NCBI RefSeq assembly: GCF_003987435.1 | Contig: NZ_PIQG01000005.1 | Span: 1 to 64,000, forward strand | Direction of reading: 5' to 3' | From: Pseudidiomarina taiwanensis | GTDB taxonomy: Bacteria; Pseudomonadota; Gammaproteobacteria; Enterobacterales; Alteromonadaceae | Length of the DNA: 64,000 nucleotides | Part shown: in pieces, positions 35,969 through 45,737 of the stretch | Numbering within the stretch: position 1 is the stretch's first letter | How the letters are laid out: every line of letters begins with the position of its first letter | Program-made: the position numbers and the translations under genes | The notes under the pieces: generated by a model | What the model was told of the DNA's origin: nothing | The model's database searches: none | What the model saw: the letters and a program-made list of their open reading frames with translations, nothing else

Positions 35969-38263
35969 CTAATTACTCAAATGAAAAGGGTGTCGATAAC
36001 CGAATAAACTTTGCTCGAGTAAGTCGATCAAGCTGCGATTATCACTACCCAAACCTTTTATCATTAATTGCACACTAAATCCGTTATCAAACTCGGGGGT
36101 TCCGAGCAACGGAGTGTTTTGCTGTAACTCTAGATTTCGATTAATCCGCCGATAGAAGCCAAACCTCAAAGCCCAGCAGCAGTCACTATACTGCAGGGCC
36201 AAGAGCGCATCATTGGTGCGGCGGTTTTCGATATCATAGTACCAGTTCCCCGCTAATTGCCATTGCGGGGTAAGCTCCGCGATAGCCTGCATCCCGATCT
36301 GTTCGATATCATCATCAAGTAAATTAATCGCGTTACGATGACTAATTTGGAACAGGTTGTTTGGATCTTTTCGATACTCTAACGCGGTCTGACTCTTTTG
36401 AGTTCGATTGAGTTCCATATCGTATTGAAGATCACTGGCAAAAGACCAGTTATCGCTCAGCTGAAAGCGCACCTCAGCGGCCAAGTCAGAGTTATTATTT
36501 AGAATCGCGCTGCTACTATCGAACAGTTGGGTTCGACTCTCTTTGAAGTAATGAATTTGCGCAATACTGAAGCGCGCAACCTCACGCGCTTGCGCAGTTG
36601 CAAAGCTGGTGGTTGCCCCAATCGTGACCTGATTAGCGTCAGCGATACGGTCAAGCCCTGAGAAACGCCGCTCGCGGAATAGTCCACGGTAGTCATCTTG
36701 CATCAAGGTTGAATCATAAATCCCGATCCCACTTTGGTCGCGATAAGGGCGGTATAAATACTGAATCTGTGGTTGCAGGGTTTGCAAGTACGTGCGCTCA
36801 CCCCAAGTAAACTGTCGTTCGAGGTTTAAGCGTCCACGCCAGCGGAAGCTCGGTAGCGCTCGGTCGGGGTCCTCACTACGGCCATCGAGAAGGTTGGCAT
36901 CTTGTTGGTAGCGAGTATACGAGTAGCTAAGGTTTGCTTCCCAATCATAAGCAGGGCGCTCAACCTGATAGCTCAGCTCAGGCTCAAGATGAAATCGCGT
37001 TACGGTATCGCTACTGAGTTCTTGATTTTGAAAGCGGGTGAGCTCGGTGTAAACACGATAATCAAGCCCGAGCTCGCCCGTACCTTGGTAGGTAAGGTTC
37101 AACTGCGGTAATGTCCGATAGGCAGCCCGATAGCTCCCGAGTAACTCAAAATCCTCAATGCGCAGCATCGCGCTTAACGCATCAGCGTGATAATCAAGTT
37201 GCGCATGGCGATATAATTGAGCGTCCGCACGGCCGGCAAAGTCACTGCCAAAATCATTGATATAATCATCATCACTGATCACCAACGCGTTAATATAGCT
37301 GCGCCAATTCGGCGACCATTGTTGCTGTTGCTCGAGTCGCCAAAAGAATCGCGATTGCTCACTCTCTAGGCTGGCATCATCGTTGAGATAACCAAAATTC
37401 ACTTGGCCATTTCCAGCTTCGCTTAAATAGCGATACTCGGCTTGCAGCATGGTGCCCCGCTTCGCCATGTAACGAGGCGTGATAGTTGCATCCATATTGT
37501 TGGCAAGGTTCAGGTAGTAGGGTAGCTCAAGCTCAAAACCATGGCGCTGAGAGGAACGTACGGTCGGGAATAAAAATCCAGATTTACGCTCATCACTGAC
37601 TGGAAAATTCAAGTAAGGCAGGTATAAAACGGGAACTCCAAACAGTTCAATTTTGGCATGACGTGCTTCGCCAAAAGCCTCATCTTCATTGATGGTGATT
37701 TGTTCCGCACTCATCCGCCATGCTGGGTTCTCGGTCGGGCAGGTGGTAAAGGTGGCCCCTTCTAAGCGCACTTGCGCCTCGGAGAGTGACAAGATGTCCG
37801 CTTCACCGCGGGCACCATTGGTTCGCATCTGATAAGTTGCGCCACTCAGATACGCGCGGTTTTCCCCTGAGTTGAGGCGAAAGTTTTCACTGGCGACCTC
37901 AACATAACCATCGGTAAAAAGAGTTTCACCACTGGCATTGATATTGCCGCTGAGTTGATTGACCTGGGCCTGTTCCGTAAACAGTGTTTGTTGACCAAAC
38001 TGGACCTCAACATCGCCAAAGAACGAGGCAATCTGGGTTTCAGAGTCGATATCAGCGCGGCTCGAACGCACCCCAATTGCGCCCTCTTGAAGGTTGGCTA
38101 TAGGCTCTAGTGGACGTTGGATCAAAGCTTGTGGGATCGGACATAGGCCAGTTGCAATAGGCTCTTCCGCTGCCCCGGCAGAATTCGCCATAACTGGGCT
38201 AGTAAGCGGGCTGACAAGCGCCACAACTGCTAACCAAGCATGTTTTCTGCCTGTTTTGACCAT
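35969..38263 (-). CDS. lptD: LPS-assembly protein LptD
   Basis: Outer-membrane barrel that, plugged by LptE, inserts lipopolysaccharide into the outer leaflet. The 764-residue protein has a signal peptide (to about residue 27), an OstA-like jellyroll (about 60-170) and a large barrel. Four cysteines at 41, 175, 695 and 696 match the disulfide set of E. coli LptD (31, 173, 724, 725), so DsbA/SurA-dependent maturation is expected. It is the first gene of the cluster, 9 bases ahead of surA. Confidence 0.97.
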   Translation of the reverse strand: MVKTGRKHAWLAVVALVSPLTSPVMANSAGAAEEPIATGLCPIPQALIQRPLEPIANLQEGAIGVRSSRADIDSETQIASFFGDVEVQFGQQTLFTEQAQVNQLSGNINASGETLFTDGYVEVASENFRLNSGENRAYLSGATYQMRTNGARGEADILSLSEAQVRLEGATFTTCPTENPAWRMSAEQITINEDEAFGEARHAKIELFGVPVLYLPYLNFPVSDERKSGFLFPTVRSSQRHGFELELPYYLNLANNMDATITPRYMAKRGTMLQAEYRYLSEAGNGQVNFGYLNDDASLESEQSRFFWRLEQQQQWSPNWRSYINALVISDDDYINDFGSDFAGRADAQLYRHAQLDYHADALSAMLRIEDFELLGSYRAAYRTLPQLNLTYQGTGELGLDYRVYTELTRFQNQELSSDTVTRFHLEPELSYQVERPAYDWEANLSYSYTRYQQDANLLDGRSEDPDRALPSFRWRGRLNLERQFTWGERTYLQTLQPQIQYLYRPYRDQSGIGIYDSTLMQDDYRGLFRERRFSGLDRIADANQVTIGATTSFATAQAREVARFSIAQIHYFKESRTQLFDSSSAILNNNSDLAAEVRFQLSDNWSFASDLQYDMELNRTQKSQTALEYRKDPNNLFQISHRNAINLLDDDIEQIGMQAIAELTPQWQLAGNWYYDIENRRTNDALLALQYSDCCWALRFGFYRRINRNLELQQNTPLLGTPEFDNGFSVQLMIKGLGSDNRSLIDLLEQSLFGYRHPFHLSN

Positions 38264-38280
38264 CTCGTTTGGATTCCAAT

Positions 38281-38309
38281 TTTAATCTGTCTCGTGTGCA
38301 AGGTATGAT
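38281..38309 (+). promoter_or_regulatory. candidate promoter of amgK-murU-djlA
   Basis: TATGAT (38304-38309, 5 of 6) lies 17 bases after TTTAAT (38281-38286, 3 of 6) in the gap between divergent lptD and amgK. The predicted transcript starts near 38316, which rules out the in-frame ATG at 38305 and supports the TTG start at 38347. Confidence 0.4.
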
Positions 38310-38346
38310 AAAGCAATTTTGCTTGACCTGCCAGAAAGGATGTCGT

Positions 38347-39351
38347 TTGAAAAACAATCGAAAACTAGCATTACAGGCTTGGTGTGAGGCCCGTATCGGC
38401 ATGCAGCCGAATGGACTAGAGTCAGTCTCAGGGGATGCCAGCTTTCGGCGCTATTTTAGGGCCTATCAAGACCATCGCAGTGTGATTGCTGTGGACGCCC
38501 CACCGCCGCAAGAATCTTTGCAGCCATTTATGGCGATTGCCAAGGCTTATGCTGCGGCAGGAATTCAAGTGCCCGCTGTGATCGATTTTGATGAGGAGCA
38601 AGGCTTTATGCTATTGAGCGACTTCGGCTCAACCCTCCTCCTCGCAGAGCTTACTGAAGCAAATGCGCCACGTTATTATCAGCAAGCGCTGGCGACGCTC
38701 CCGCAAATTATGCAAGTGACTGCAACCGAGCTGGGACCCTTACCGCGTTATGATGAAGCCCTACTGCGACGTGAACTAAATTTATTCTACGACTGGCTCG
38801 TAACGGTGCATTTGGGCTTAGATCTGAGCCCTGAGCAGAACCAAATTTGGCAGAACTTTGCCGGGCAGCTGATTGATAATGCCTTAGAGCAGCCACAAGT
38901 CGGAGTGCATCGTGACTATCATGCTCGAAATTTGATGGTGACATCTGACTCAGAGCTGGGTTGCATTGACTTTCAAGATGCCGTAGTTGGACCGATAACC
39001 TACGACGCAGTCAGTTTGTTACGGGATTGCTATGTCCGCTGGCCGGAAACCTTAGTCGATGAGTTATGTCACTCCTTTTATCAACAATTACAGCAAACTG
39101 AATTGCTCGCAGCGAATGTGTCATGGCAGCAATTTCAGCGTTGGTTTGATTTGATGGGGTTACAACGCCACAGTAAAGCGGCAGGTATTTTTGCACGACT
39201 CTATCACCGCGATGGGAAAGCGGGCTATCTGCAGGATATTCCGAATACCTTAAATTATATGCTCAGCGTGAGCGACAAATATCCGCAGTTCAGCGACTTC
39301 CATACATTGCTCGCCGATGTTGTGCTGCCCGCTTGGGAGCAAATGCAATGA
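38347..39351 (+). CDS. amgK: N-acetylmuramate/N-acetylglucosamine kinase AmgK
   Basis: Phosphorylates MurNAc at the anomeric carbon in a recycling route that bypasses MurA and so gives intrinsic fosfomycin tolerance. The protein is an aminoglycoside-phosphotransferase-like kinase of about 334 residues, with VSGDASFRRYFR near the start, catalytic GVHRDYHARNLM and the DFQDAVVGP metal loop. The TTG at 38347 is preferred: aagga lies about 7 bases ahead, and the extra upstream codons do not resemble the family. Its stop overlaps murU (ATGA). The partner MurU next door strengthens the call. Confidence 0.9.
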   Translation: MKNNRKLALQAWCEARIGMQPNGLESVSGDASFRRYFRAYQDHRSVIAVDAPPPQESLQPFMAIAKAYAAAGIQVPAVIDFDEEQGFMLLSDFGSTLLLAELTEANAPRYYQQALATLPQIMQVTATELGPLPRYDEALLRRELNLFYDWLVTVHLGLDLSPEQNQIWQNFAGQLIDNALEQPQVGVHRDYHARNLMVTSDSELGCIDFQDAVVGPITYDAVSLLRDCYVRWPETLVDELCHSFYQQLQQTELLAANVSWQQFQRWFDLMGLQRHSKAAGIFARLYHRDGKAGYLQDIPNTLNYMLSVSDKYPQFSDFHTLLADVVLPAWEQMQ

Positions 39352-40022
39352 AAGCAATGATTCTGGCCGCCGGGCGCGGTGAGCGGATGCGACCGCTTAC
39401 CGATGTGCAGCCTAAGCCTTTGTTGCAGGTTGGCGGAAAGCCACTGCTCGCTCACCACTTGCATAAGTTGGCTGAGCAAGGCATTGAACAGGTGGTGATT
39501 AATCATGCTTGGTTGGGCGAGCAGATTGAACAAGAGTTTGGTTCAGGCGAGCGTTTTGGCGTCTCAATCAGCTATTCTGCCGAACCTGCGGGCGGCCTCG
39601 AAACAGCGGGCGGAATTATTCGGGCGTTACCGCTGCTGGGCGAGCAGCCGTTTTGGTTGATCAACGGAGATATTTTCACCGAATTCCCATTCGCCGAATT
39701 TCCGCGTGAGTTACCGCAAGAAACTGATATGCATCTGCTTTTAGTCAGCAATCCAGCACATAATGCGAGCGGCGATTTTAGTCTGCAAGGTGACCAATTA
39801 GTCGCCCCCGAAGCGGTGACATATACCTATAGCGGCATGGCACTGATTCACCCACGGTTATTTGCAAATTATCAAGCTGGCGCTGAATATTTTCTCCCGT
39901 TGCGACCCTTTATCGAGCAAGCGATTGCGCAGCATCGAGCCATGGGGAGTGTGATTGGTCAGCCGTGGACGGATGTGGGCACACCGCAACGATTACAACA
40001 ACTTCGCGAGGTACATGATTGA
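39348..40022 (+). CDS. murU: MurNAc alpha-1-phosphate uridylyltransferase
   Basis: Turns MurNAc-1-phosphate into UDP-MurNAc, the step after AmgK. The 224-residue nucleotidyltransferase begins MKAMILAAGRGERMRPLTD (the G-X-G-X-R nucleotide motif) and has the LINGDIF metal-binding Asp and the TDVGTPQRL C-terminal segment. It overlaps amgK by 4 bases and djlA by one. Resemblance to mannose-1-phosphate guanylyltransferases is expected; the amgK pairing supports MurU. Confidence 0.93.
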   Translation: MKAMILAAGRGERMRPLTDVQPKPLLQVGGKPLLAHHLHKLAEQGIEQVVINHAWLGEQIEQEFGSGERFGVSISYSAEPAGGLETAGGIIRALPLLGEQPFWLINGDIFTEFPFAEFPRELPQETDMHLLLVSNPAHNASGDFSLQGDQLVAPEAVTYTYSGMALIHPRLFANYQAGAEYFLPLRPFIEQAIAQHRAMGSVIGQPWTDVGTPQRLQQLREVHD

Positions 40023-40807
40023 TGTGGGGTAAGATTCTAGGCGCCCTGTTTGGGTTTATGCTCGGTCGTTTCGTCGGCATGATCGTCGGCTTGGCGATTG
40101 GTCATTGGTTCGATCAAAGCTTTCGCCGAGCATTTGAATCACAGACTGAGACACGCTCGAGTCATGCACTATTCTCTGAGACCTTATTCGCGGTACTGGG
40201 TCATATGGCAAAGAGTAAAGGCCGCGTAACCGAGCAAGATATTCAGTATGCGCAGCAGTTGATGCAACAGCTGCGCTTAGATCAAGCCGCGATGACCGCC
40301 GCGAAAGCTGCATTTGCCGCAGGTAAGGCGGCTGATTTCCCACTGGAGCAGCGCGTTAAGGTATTCCGTCGCCAATTTTTCTGGCGGCGTGACATTCTCC
40401 AGTTTTTCATGCAACAGGTTCTCATCTTGGCCCTTCATGATGGGGTGCTCGAAGCCGGTGAAAAACAAGTTATTCTGCGCGTTGGCCAAGCACTTGGCTT
40501 TAATGCCGCGCAAATTAATGCGTGGCTAAATATGGCGCAGGCAGGACAGCGTTTTACCAACGACCAACACGGTTCACGCCGCGCCAGTGCGGCGGAGCAT
40601 TTAGCCGATGCTTATGCCGTGCTTGGGGTTGATGCTTCCGCGAGTTCAGCGGAAGTTAAGAAAGCCTATCGCAAATTGATGGCGAAGCATCACCCCGATA
40701 AACTTGCAGCGCAAGGCTTACCGCCGGAAATGCGAGAGTCCGCGCAACAAAAAGCGCAACAAATCCAAGCAGCTTATGAGTTGATTAAAAAGCAGCGGGG
40801 AGATTGA
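40022..40807 (+). CDS. djlA: co-chaperone DjlA
   Basis: Membrane-anchored DnaK co-chaperone. The 261-residue protein has one N-terminal helix with a Gly-rich dimerisation pattern (residues 4-27), a TerB-like central domain (about 50-180) and a C-terminal J domain with HPD in KHHPDKL (about 223-229). The order lptD / djlA / rluA / rapA matches that in E. coli. The start ATG overlaps the murU stop, and its last 23 bases overlap the convergent rluA gene. Confidence 0.95.
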   Translation: MWGKILGALFGFMLGRFVGMIVGLAIGHWFDQSFRRAFESQTETRSSHALFSETLFAVLGHMAKSKGRVTEQDIQYAQQLMQQLRLDQAAMTAAKAAFAAGKAADFPLEQRVKVFRRQFFWRRDILQFFMQQVLILALHDGVLEAGEKQVILRVGQALGFNAAQINAWLNMAQAGQRFTNDQHGSRRASAAEHLADAYAVLGVDASASSAEVKKAYRKLMAKHHPDKLAAQGLPPEMRESAQQKAQQIQAAYELIKKQRGD

Positions 40808-41453
40808 ACGAGAGCCATTGCTCTGTTTCTGGGTGATAAAAACCGAGCTCCTCAGCGTGCAAGCAAAGCCGTGAACTCGCGGCAAAGGCAGCTGGATGAG
40901 CGTAGAATTTGTCTCCTAAAATGGGTGTTCCTAAACTTTGCATATGCACGCGTAACTGATGAGAACGCCCAGTATAAGGCGTCAACAAAACCTCAGTTTG
41001 AACGGCTCCAGCCACTGTCTGTACCTGCACTGTTTGATAATGCGTGCAAGCAAACTTGCCCAAGCTTAGGTCTACCATCTGCCGTGGTCGATTGGGCCAG
41101 TCGCAACGCAGCGGAAGTTCAATTGTTCCTGCTCGTGCCGGCAGCTGACCCGCAACTAAGGCGCGATAGCGCTTGTGCACTTGGCGGCGTTCGAATTGCC
41201 GTTGTAAATGCGCTTGTGCCGATTTGTACAAGGCAAACACCAACAATCCGGAGGTTGCCATATCAAGCCGATGGATAATTCGGGTGCTCGGCCAGACGCG
41301 CGCTAAGCGGCTGCTAAGGGCATCATAGTGGGCCGGGTCTTTACCTGGCACACTCAATAACCCTGGCGGCTTATTGGCCACAATAATTGCCTCATCTTGA
41401 TGCAAAATATCAAGATAAGGGTCAAGTGGAGGCTGATAAGTTAATAGCGTCAT
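40785..41453 (-). CDS. rluA: 23S rRNA/tRNA pseudouridine synthase RluA
   Basis: Isomerises U746 in 23S rRNA and U32 in some tRNAs. The 222-residue protein has the catalytic Asp64 in IIHRLDMATSGLLVFA, the same number as E. coli RluA, and the GRSHQLRVHM motif. Its length and lack of an S4 domain separate it from RluC and RluD. Its start overlaps the rapA stop by 4 bases, so it is co-transcribed with rapA. Confidence 0.96.
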   Translation of the reverse strand: MTLLTYQPPLDPYLDILHQDEAIIVANKPPGLLSVPGKDPAHYDALSSRLARVWPSTRIIHRLDMATSGLLVFALYKSAQAHLQRQFERRQVHKRYRALVAGQLPARAGTIELPLRCDWPNRPRQMVDLSLGKFACTHYQTVQVQTVAGAVQTEVLLTPYTGRSHQLRVHMQSLGTPILGDKFYAHPAAFAASSRLCLHAEELGFYHPETEQWLSFNLPAAF

Positions 41454-44179
41454 TGCGGCACATTCACTATCACACGAATACTATCTAATTGTAGCACCGG
41501 AGCTGTTAACGCTTGCATTAACGTGTGCTGGCGCCGGCGTACCTGCTCGATATCTTCAGCAGTAACGGCTGGATTGCGGGTGCTTAGGTAGCGCAGGCGC
41601 TCTATTTGCTGCCCCAGTTGAGTTTGTAGCCGTTGTTGCGCTCGCTCAATCAAGGGTTGCTGCAATTGCTCCGCTGGTTCCCACGTACTGCCCAGTAATT
41701 GCTGAATGGGACTCCGTAGTTGTTTGAGAATCAGCCGCGCTTGCTTTTTATCGACATGCCGAAGCTGTGCTTCAAGCGCCTCTGCAGCAACGCGTTCGCT
41801 GAGGTTTCGACCGGTGCTATCGACAAATACACGCAACAATTGCGGAGGATAAAACTCTTGTCCGGCAAGATGTGCTGGTGCCAGAATTTCTGTTTTGAAA
41901 TTCACTTCAAGGAACCAAGTGCCCGCTGCTAACGCACGATTATTCAGCAAGCCCACGCAAGTGCTGCCAAATGGCTCGCGCGCAAAAAGTTCAAGTGCTT
42001 CTTGCACATGGGGATGATCCCAGGTTAGGTACACCACATCCTCATGATTTAAAGCATAGTTGCGGTCGAACGTGACGGTCAGTCCTTCATCGTTAATTCC
42101 GCTAAGCGGAACACGCAGGTGTTCAGTCGGGCGTAACCAGCCGGTAAGTTGGTCTAAACTGTCATATTCAAGGCCAAAATGTTCCCAAAACTGGAGCAGG
42201 AATTTGCGCAGTGGGAGCTGTTCCGTAATTGCCTCTATGCTGTTAACAAGTTGCTCGGCTGCAGCTGGACGACACGCATTTAATTCTTGTAAACGATCTC
42301 TGCCCTGTGCGACTTGCTCGCGAAGTTCTTGTGCGGCAGTTTGAGTTGCAGTTGCTAATGTCTGTAGCGGGCCATGCTCAGGTGAGCTAAGTTGCTCGAG
42401 TGCGGCAACCTGGTCGCGGAATTGCGCAAACAAGCCCGAACCAATGGCATTTGGCTGGGCAAACGCCGCCATTGCTTGGTACCAAGTGAAACGAACCTGA
42501 TCTTGCCAACCCAGCAATGGCACATGAAGGTGAACTTCACTCGCTTGACCGATACGGTCTAGGCGACCAATGCGTTGTTCCAGAGTATCCGGGTGTGCAG
42601 GGAGATCGAATAGAATCAGATGTTGAACGAACTGAAAATTTCGACCTTCACTGCCAAGTTCCGAACAAATTAGAATCGGGCAAGCTTCTTCTGGATTGGC
42701 AAAATAAGCGGCTGCTCGATCGCGCTCGATCAAGGTCTGTTGCTCATGAAAAAGTGCCGCGTAGATACCCGCTTTCACTCGCAGGAACTCTGCAAGCTCT
42801 AATGCCAAGCTACTGCTTGCACAAATCAGCACAAATTTTTCACCACGCTGCTGCTTCAGTAGTTGCAATAGCCAATCTGCTTTGCTGTCGGAAGTGAGCG
42901 GATAGTCATGCAAAATCCGTTTTGGGAAGCCACCGACGTGGCTTCGGCTATTGCGAAACATCACTCGCCCAGTGGCGTGGCGATCGAGCAACTCGGTCAG
43001 CAAGTGATGGCGCTGTTCGGATGTCTCCGTAGCGAACTCTTGCTGGCCTAATTTTTCGGTTAGCACATCGATTTGACTGGTGCTAAGGGAGTGATCGGTA
43101 GCAAGGGTCGCGGCGATGTCCGCCAGTTGATGATAGTCCTCTTGTTCGCGACAAAACGCCGGATAATCATGAAAACGTTGTGGATCCAATACCGTTAGCC
43201 AATCAAAGTGTGCTCGTAAGCCGGCTTGTTCAGGCGTCGCAGTCAACAGGATAAGACCTGTCTCGGCGGGGCAAAGTTGGCGTATTTTGAGCCCAGCTGC
43301 ACTGGTTGGATTAAGCTGATGCGCCTCATCAATGATGACGAGATCCCAGTTGACCTCGGTTAATTCATCGCTCCAGAGCGGATGCTGCAATAGGGATTGA
43401 GGGATTAACACCCGTTGCTCTGTTGAAAATACCGCTTGCTCACCACTTAAGCTTTGCTCACATCGCTGTTCATCAAATAGGCTCACAGTGAGTCCAAAGC
43501 GTCGTTGTAATTCAACTAACCATTGATGGCAAAGTGCATCCGGAACAATAATAAGCAAGCGCTTACTACGCCCCGTTAACAGCCTACGTTGGATGATATA
43601 GCCTGCTTCAATGGTTTTGCCAAGGCCAACTTCATCGGCCAACATCACTCGCGGCAGCGCGCGATTGGCCACTTGATCAGCGACGTAAAGCTGATGAGGT
43701 AACAATTCAGCTCTTGCACCGAGCAGTCCAACGACGCCAGATTGCTGCCACTGCCCAAAGTACTTGAGCGCTTGCTGGCGCAGTCGGTAGAGATCAAGGC
43801 GATGGACTTTACCGGCAAGGATCCGAGTCAGAGGATGACTCGTCGCCACATTTGCAGCTAACTGTGTCTCGATAACGGTAACGGCTTCACCGCTATCTTG
43901 GCGAGTCCCGAAATAGTGGTGCACACCTTGTTTAGTTTCTATCTTTTCAACGCGAAAATTCCATCCTGCTTGATGGCTGCCGATATCATCGACAAAAAGT
44001 TGGTAACGCGCCAATGGGGCGGCGTCCATGGCGTAGTGGCGGATTTCTTCGGTTGCAGGAAATAAGAGGGTTAGCATCCGTCCTTCAATTTGCGTCAGTA
44101 GACCGAGTCCTTGCTCAGTTTCCGTTTCGCTTAACCAACGCTGGCCGACAGCGAATTGAGAGGCGTCATGTATGCTCAA
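41450..44179 (-). CDS. rapA: RNA polymerase-associated protein RapA
   Basis: Swi2/Snf2 ATPase that helps recycle RNA polymerase after transcription. Similarity to E. coli RapA begins at AVGQRWLSETETEQGLG and runs to the C-terminus. Walker A is DEVGLGKTIEAG, the helicase motif II is IIDEAHQL, and the C-terminal helicase half shows ICSELGSEGRNFQF and QRIGRLDRIGQ. The start is uncertain: TTG at 44179 best matches the E. coli N-terminus, but its aggA-type site is only 2 bases away; ATG at 44218 and TTG at 44251 are also in frame. Length is about 909 residues from 44179 (E. coli 968). Confidence 0.93.
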   Translation of the reverse strand: MSIHDASQFAVGQRWLSETETEQGLGLLTQIEGRMLTLLFPATEEIRHYAMDAAPLARYQLFVDDIGSHQAGWNFRVEKIETKQGVHHYFGTRQDSGEAVTVIETQLAANVATSHPLTRILAGKVHRLDLYRLRQQALKYFGQWQQSGVVGLLGARAELLPHQLYVADQVANRALPRVMLADEVGLGKTIEAGYIIQRRLLTGRSKRLLIIVPDALCHQWLVELQRRFGLTVSLFDEQRCEQSLSGEQAVFSTEQRVLIPQSLLQHPLWSDELTEVNWDLVIIDEAHQLNPTSAAGLKIRQLCPAETGLILLTATPEQAGLRAHFDWLTVLDPQRFHDYPAFCREQEDYHQLADIAATLATDHSLSTSQIDVLTEKLGQQEFATETSEQRHHLLTELLDRHATGRVMFRNSRSHVGGFPKRILHDYPLTSDSKADWLLQLLKQQRGEKFVLICASSSLALELAEFLRVKAGIYAALFHEQQTLIERDRAAAYFANPEEACPILICSELGSEGRNFQFVQHLILFDLPAHPDTLEQRIGRLDRIGQASEVHLHVPLLGWQDQVRFTWYQAMAAFAQPNAIGSGLFAQFRDQVAALEQLSSPEHGPLQTLATATQTAAQELREQVAQGRDRLQELNACRPAAAEQLVNSIEAITEQLPLRKFLLQFWEHFGLEYDSLDQLTGWLRPTEHLRVPLSGINDEGLTVTFDRNYALNHEDVVYLTWDHPHVQEALELFAREPFGSTCVGLLNNRALAAGTWFLEVNFKTEILAPAHLAGQEFYPPQLLRVFVDSTGRNLSERVAAEALEAQLRHVDKKQARLILKQLRSPIQQLLGSTWEPAEQLQQPLIERAQQRLQTQLGQQIERLRYLSTRNPAVTAEDIEQVRRRQHTLMQALTAPVLQLDSIRVIVNVPQ

Positions 44180-44219
44180 AATCCTAGATCCTATAAGCTT
44201 GTTTGAAAGGGCGCACATG

Positions 44220-44236
44220 GTAACGAAAATCGTTAC
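44220..44236. repeat. perfect inverted repeat between rapA and the PhoH gene
   Basis: GTAACGA-AAA-TCGTTAC is a perfect 7-base palindrome with a 3-base centre. It lies in the divergent control region, just upstream of one possible rapA start. It could be an operator or a short hairpin in the rapA leader. I do not recognise the regulator. Confidence 0.7.
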
Positions 44237-44351
44237 AGAAAAAAATTTCAATCTTCACACAAATTTCCCTAATTCTGCGCTAGGCTAGAACTAAGGGTTA
44301 AAACAAAACTGCCGTTAAAATAATGACAAAAGCCCCGTGAAAAGGTGACAC

Positions 44352-45737
44352 ATGACCGCTACACAACCTAAGTATTACCTCCTCGATACCAATATCTTAT
44401 TGCACGAACCTCTCGCATTCCTAAATTTTGAAGAAAATAACGTCATCATCCCGATGGTCGTATTAGAAGAACTGGATAATATTAAGGACCGCAAAAAGGA
44501 TGTGAGTCGCGAAGCTCGGGTGGCGATCCGTTCACTTGAAAATGCGCTAAAAGACGCAACTCCTGAAGAAATCGTTGCAGGTGTTCCGCTAAGTAATGTG
44601 ACGGGTGAGCACAATGCAGGTGGGCATTTGGCAATCTTTCCTGACTACCAGCTAAAGCAGACCGAAGCCGCACTCAACTTATCGGAAAACGACCATCGGA
44701 TTATTCAGTCGGCTTTGGCACTGCAAACGCGCTATAGCGATAGCAAAGTGGTGTTGGTGACCAAAGACATCAATATGCGTCTCAAAGCGAAAGGTGCGGG
44801 TGTGAAGTATGTCGAGGATTACCGTACTGACCAACTGATTGATGATATTCGCTTTTTATCCAAAGGTTTCATTGAACTTGAAGGTGATTTTTGGTCTGGC
44901 GTAGGCGAGGTCACCAGTGTTCAAGAGGGCCGCGAGACTTATCATGAAGTCGCTCGTGATACTTTGCCGGCGGTATTTCGCAATCAATATGTGATTGATG
45001 AGAGTGATCAGTTTGCTGCAAAAGTTGTCGGCTATGATAGCAGTTATGTGCGGCTCCAAGACCTCGGTCAAGACCGCATGATGGCCGCTCGCGCTTGGGG
45101 AATTCAGCCGAAGAACATGTATCAAGCGATGGCGATGAACGCCTTACTCGACCCAGCCATCGACTTGGTGATTTTAACGGGTCCTGCTGGCAGTGGTAAG
45201 ACGTTGTTAGCGCTAGCGGCGGCGCTCGAACAAGTGGTTGAACTTGGCATCTATGAAAAAATTATTGTAACTCGGAATACTCCAGAAATTGCTGAATCAA
45301 TCGGTTATTTGCCAGGTACTGAAGAAGAAAAAATGGCTCCTTGGTTAGCAGCGATTACCGACAGCCTGGAGGTCCTGCACAAGCATGATGAAAGCATGGA
45401 ATCAAGCATGGAATACATCATGAAGAAAGCCAATATTCAGTTGAAATCATTAAACTTTATGCGCGGACGTAGTATTCAAAATGCGTTTGTGATTTTGGAT
45501 GAGTCACAAAACCTAACGGCTTCGCAATTAAAGACAATCATCACTCGATGTGGCACTGGAACGAAAATTATTTGTACCGGTAACCTCGCTCAGATTGACA
45601 GCTATTACCTGACCGCAGTGACGTCAGGTTTAACCTATATTGTGGAGCGCTTCAAAGATTACCCAGGCAGTGCGACGGTCAATCTGAACGGTGTGGTCCG
45701 TAGCAGTCTGGCAGAGTACGCCGAGGAAAATCTCTAG
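44352..45737 (+). CDS. PhoH-family ATPase with N-terminal PIN domain
   Basis: The 461-residue protein joins a PIN-type ribonuclease domain (about 8-140; [11 protein letters not shown] carries the first metal-binding Asp) to a PhoH ATPase domain with Walker A GPAGSGKT (277-284) and Walker B VILDESQN. The arrangement is that of the PhoH2 / YlaK group, for which RNA helicase and ribonuclease activities have been reported. A ggtgacac region precedes the start. It is divergent from rapA and its last 4 bases overlap the ruvX stop. Confidence 0.93.
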   Translation: MTATQPKYYLLDTNILLHEPLAFLNFEENNVIIPMVVLEELDNIKDRKKDVSREARVAIRSLENALKDATPEEIVAGVPLSNVTGEHNAGGHLAIFPDYQLKQTEAALNLSENDHRIIQSALALQTRYSDSKVVLVTKDINMRLKAKGAGVKYVEDYRTDQLIDDIRFLSKGFIELEGDFWSGVGEVTSVQEGRETYHEVARDTLPAVFRNQYVIDESDQFAAKVVGYDSSYVRLQDLGQDRMMAARAWGIQPKNMYQAMAMNALLDPAIDLVILTGPAGSGKTLLALAAALEQVVELGIYEKIIVTRNTPEIAESIGYLPGTEEEKMAPWLAAITDSLEVLHKHDESMESSMEYIMKKANIQLKSLNFMRGRSIQNAFVILDESQNLTASQLKTIITRCGTGTKIICTGNLAQIDSYYLTAVTSGLTYIVERFKDYPGSATVNLNGVVRSSLAEYAEENL

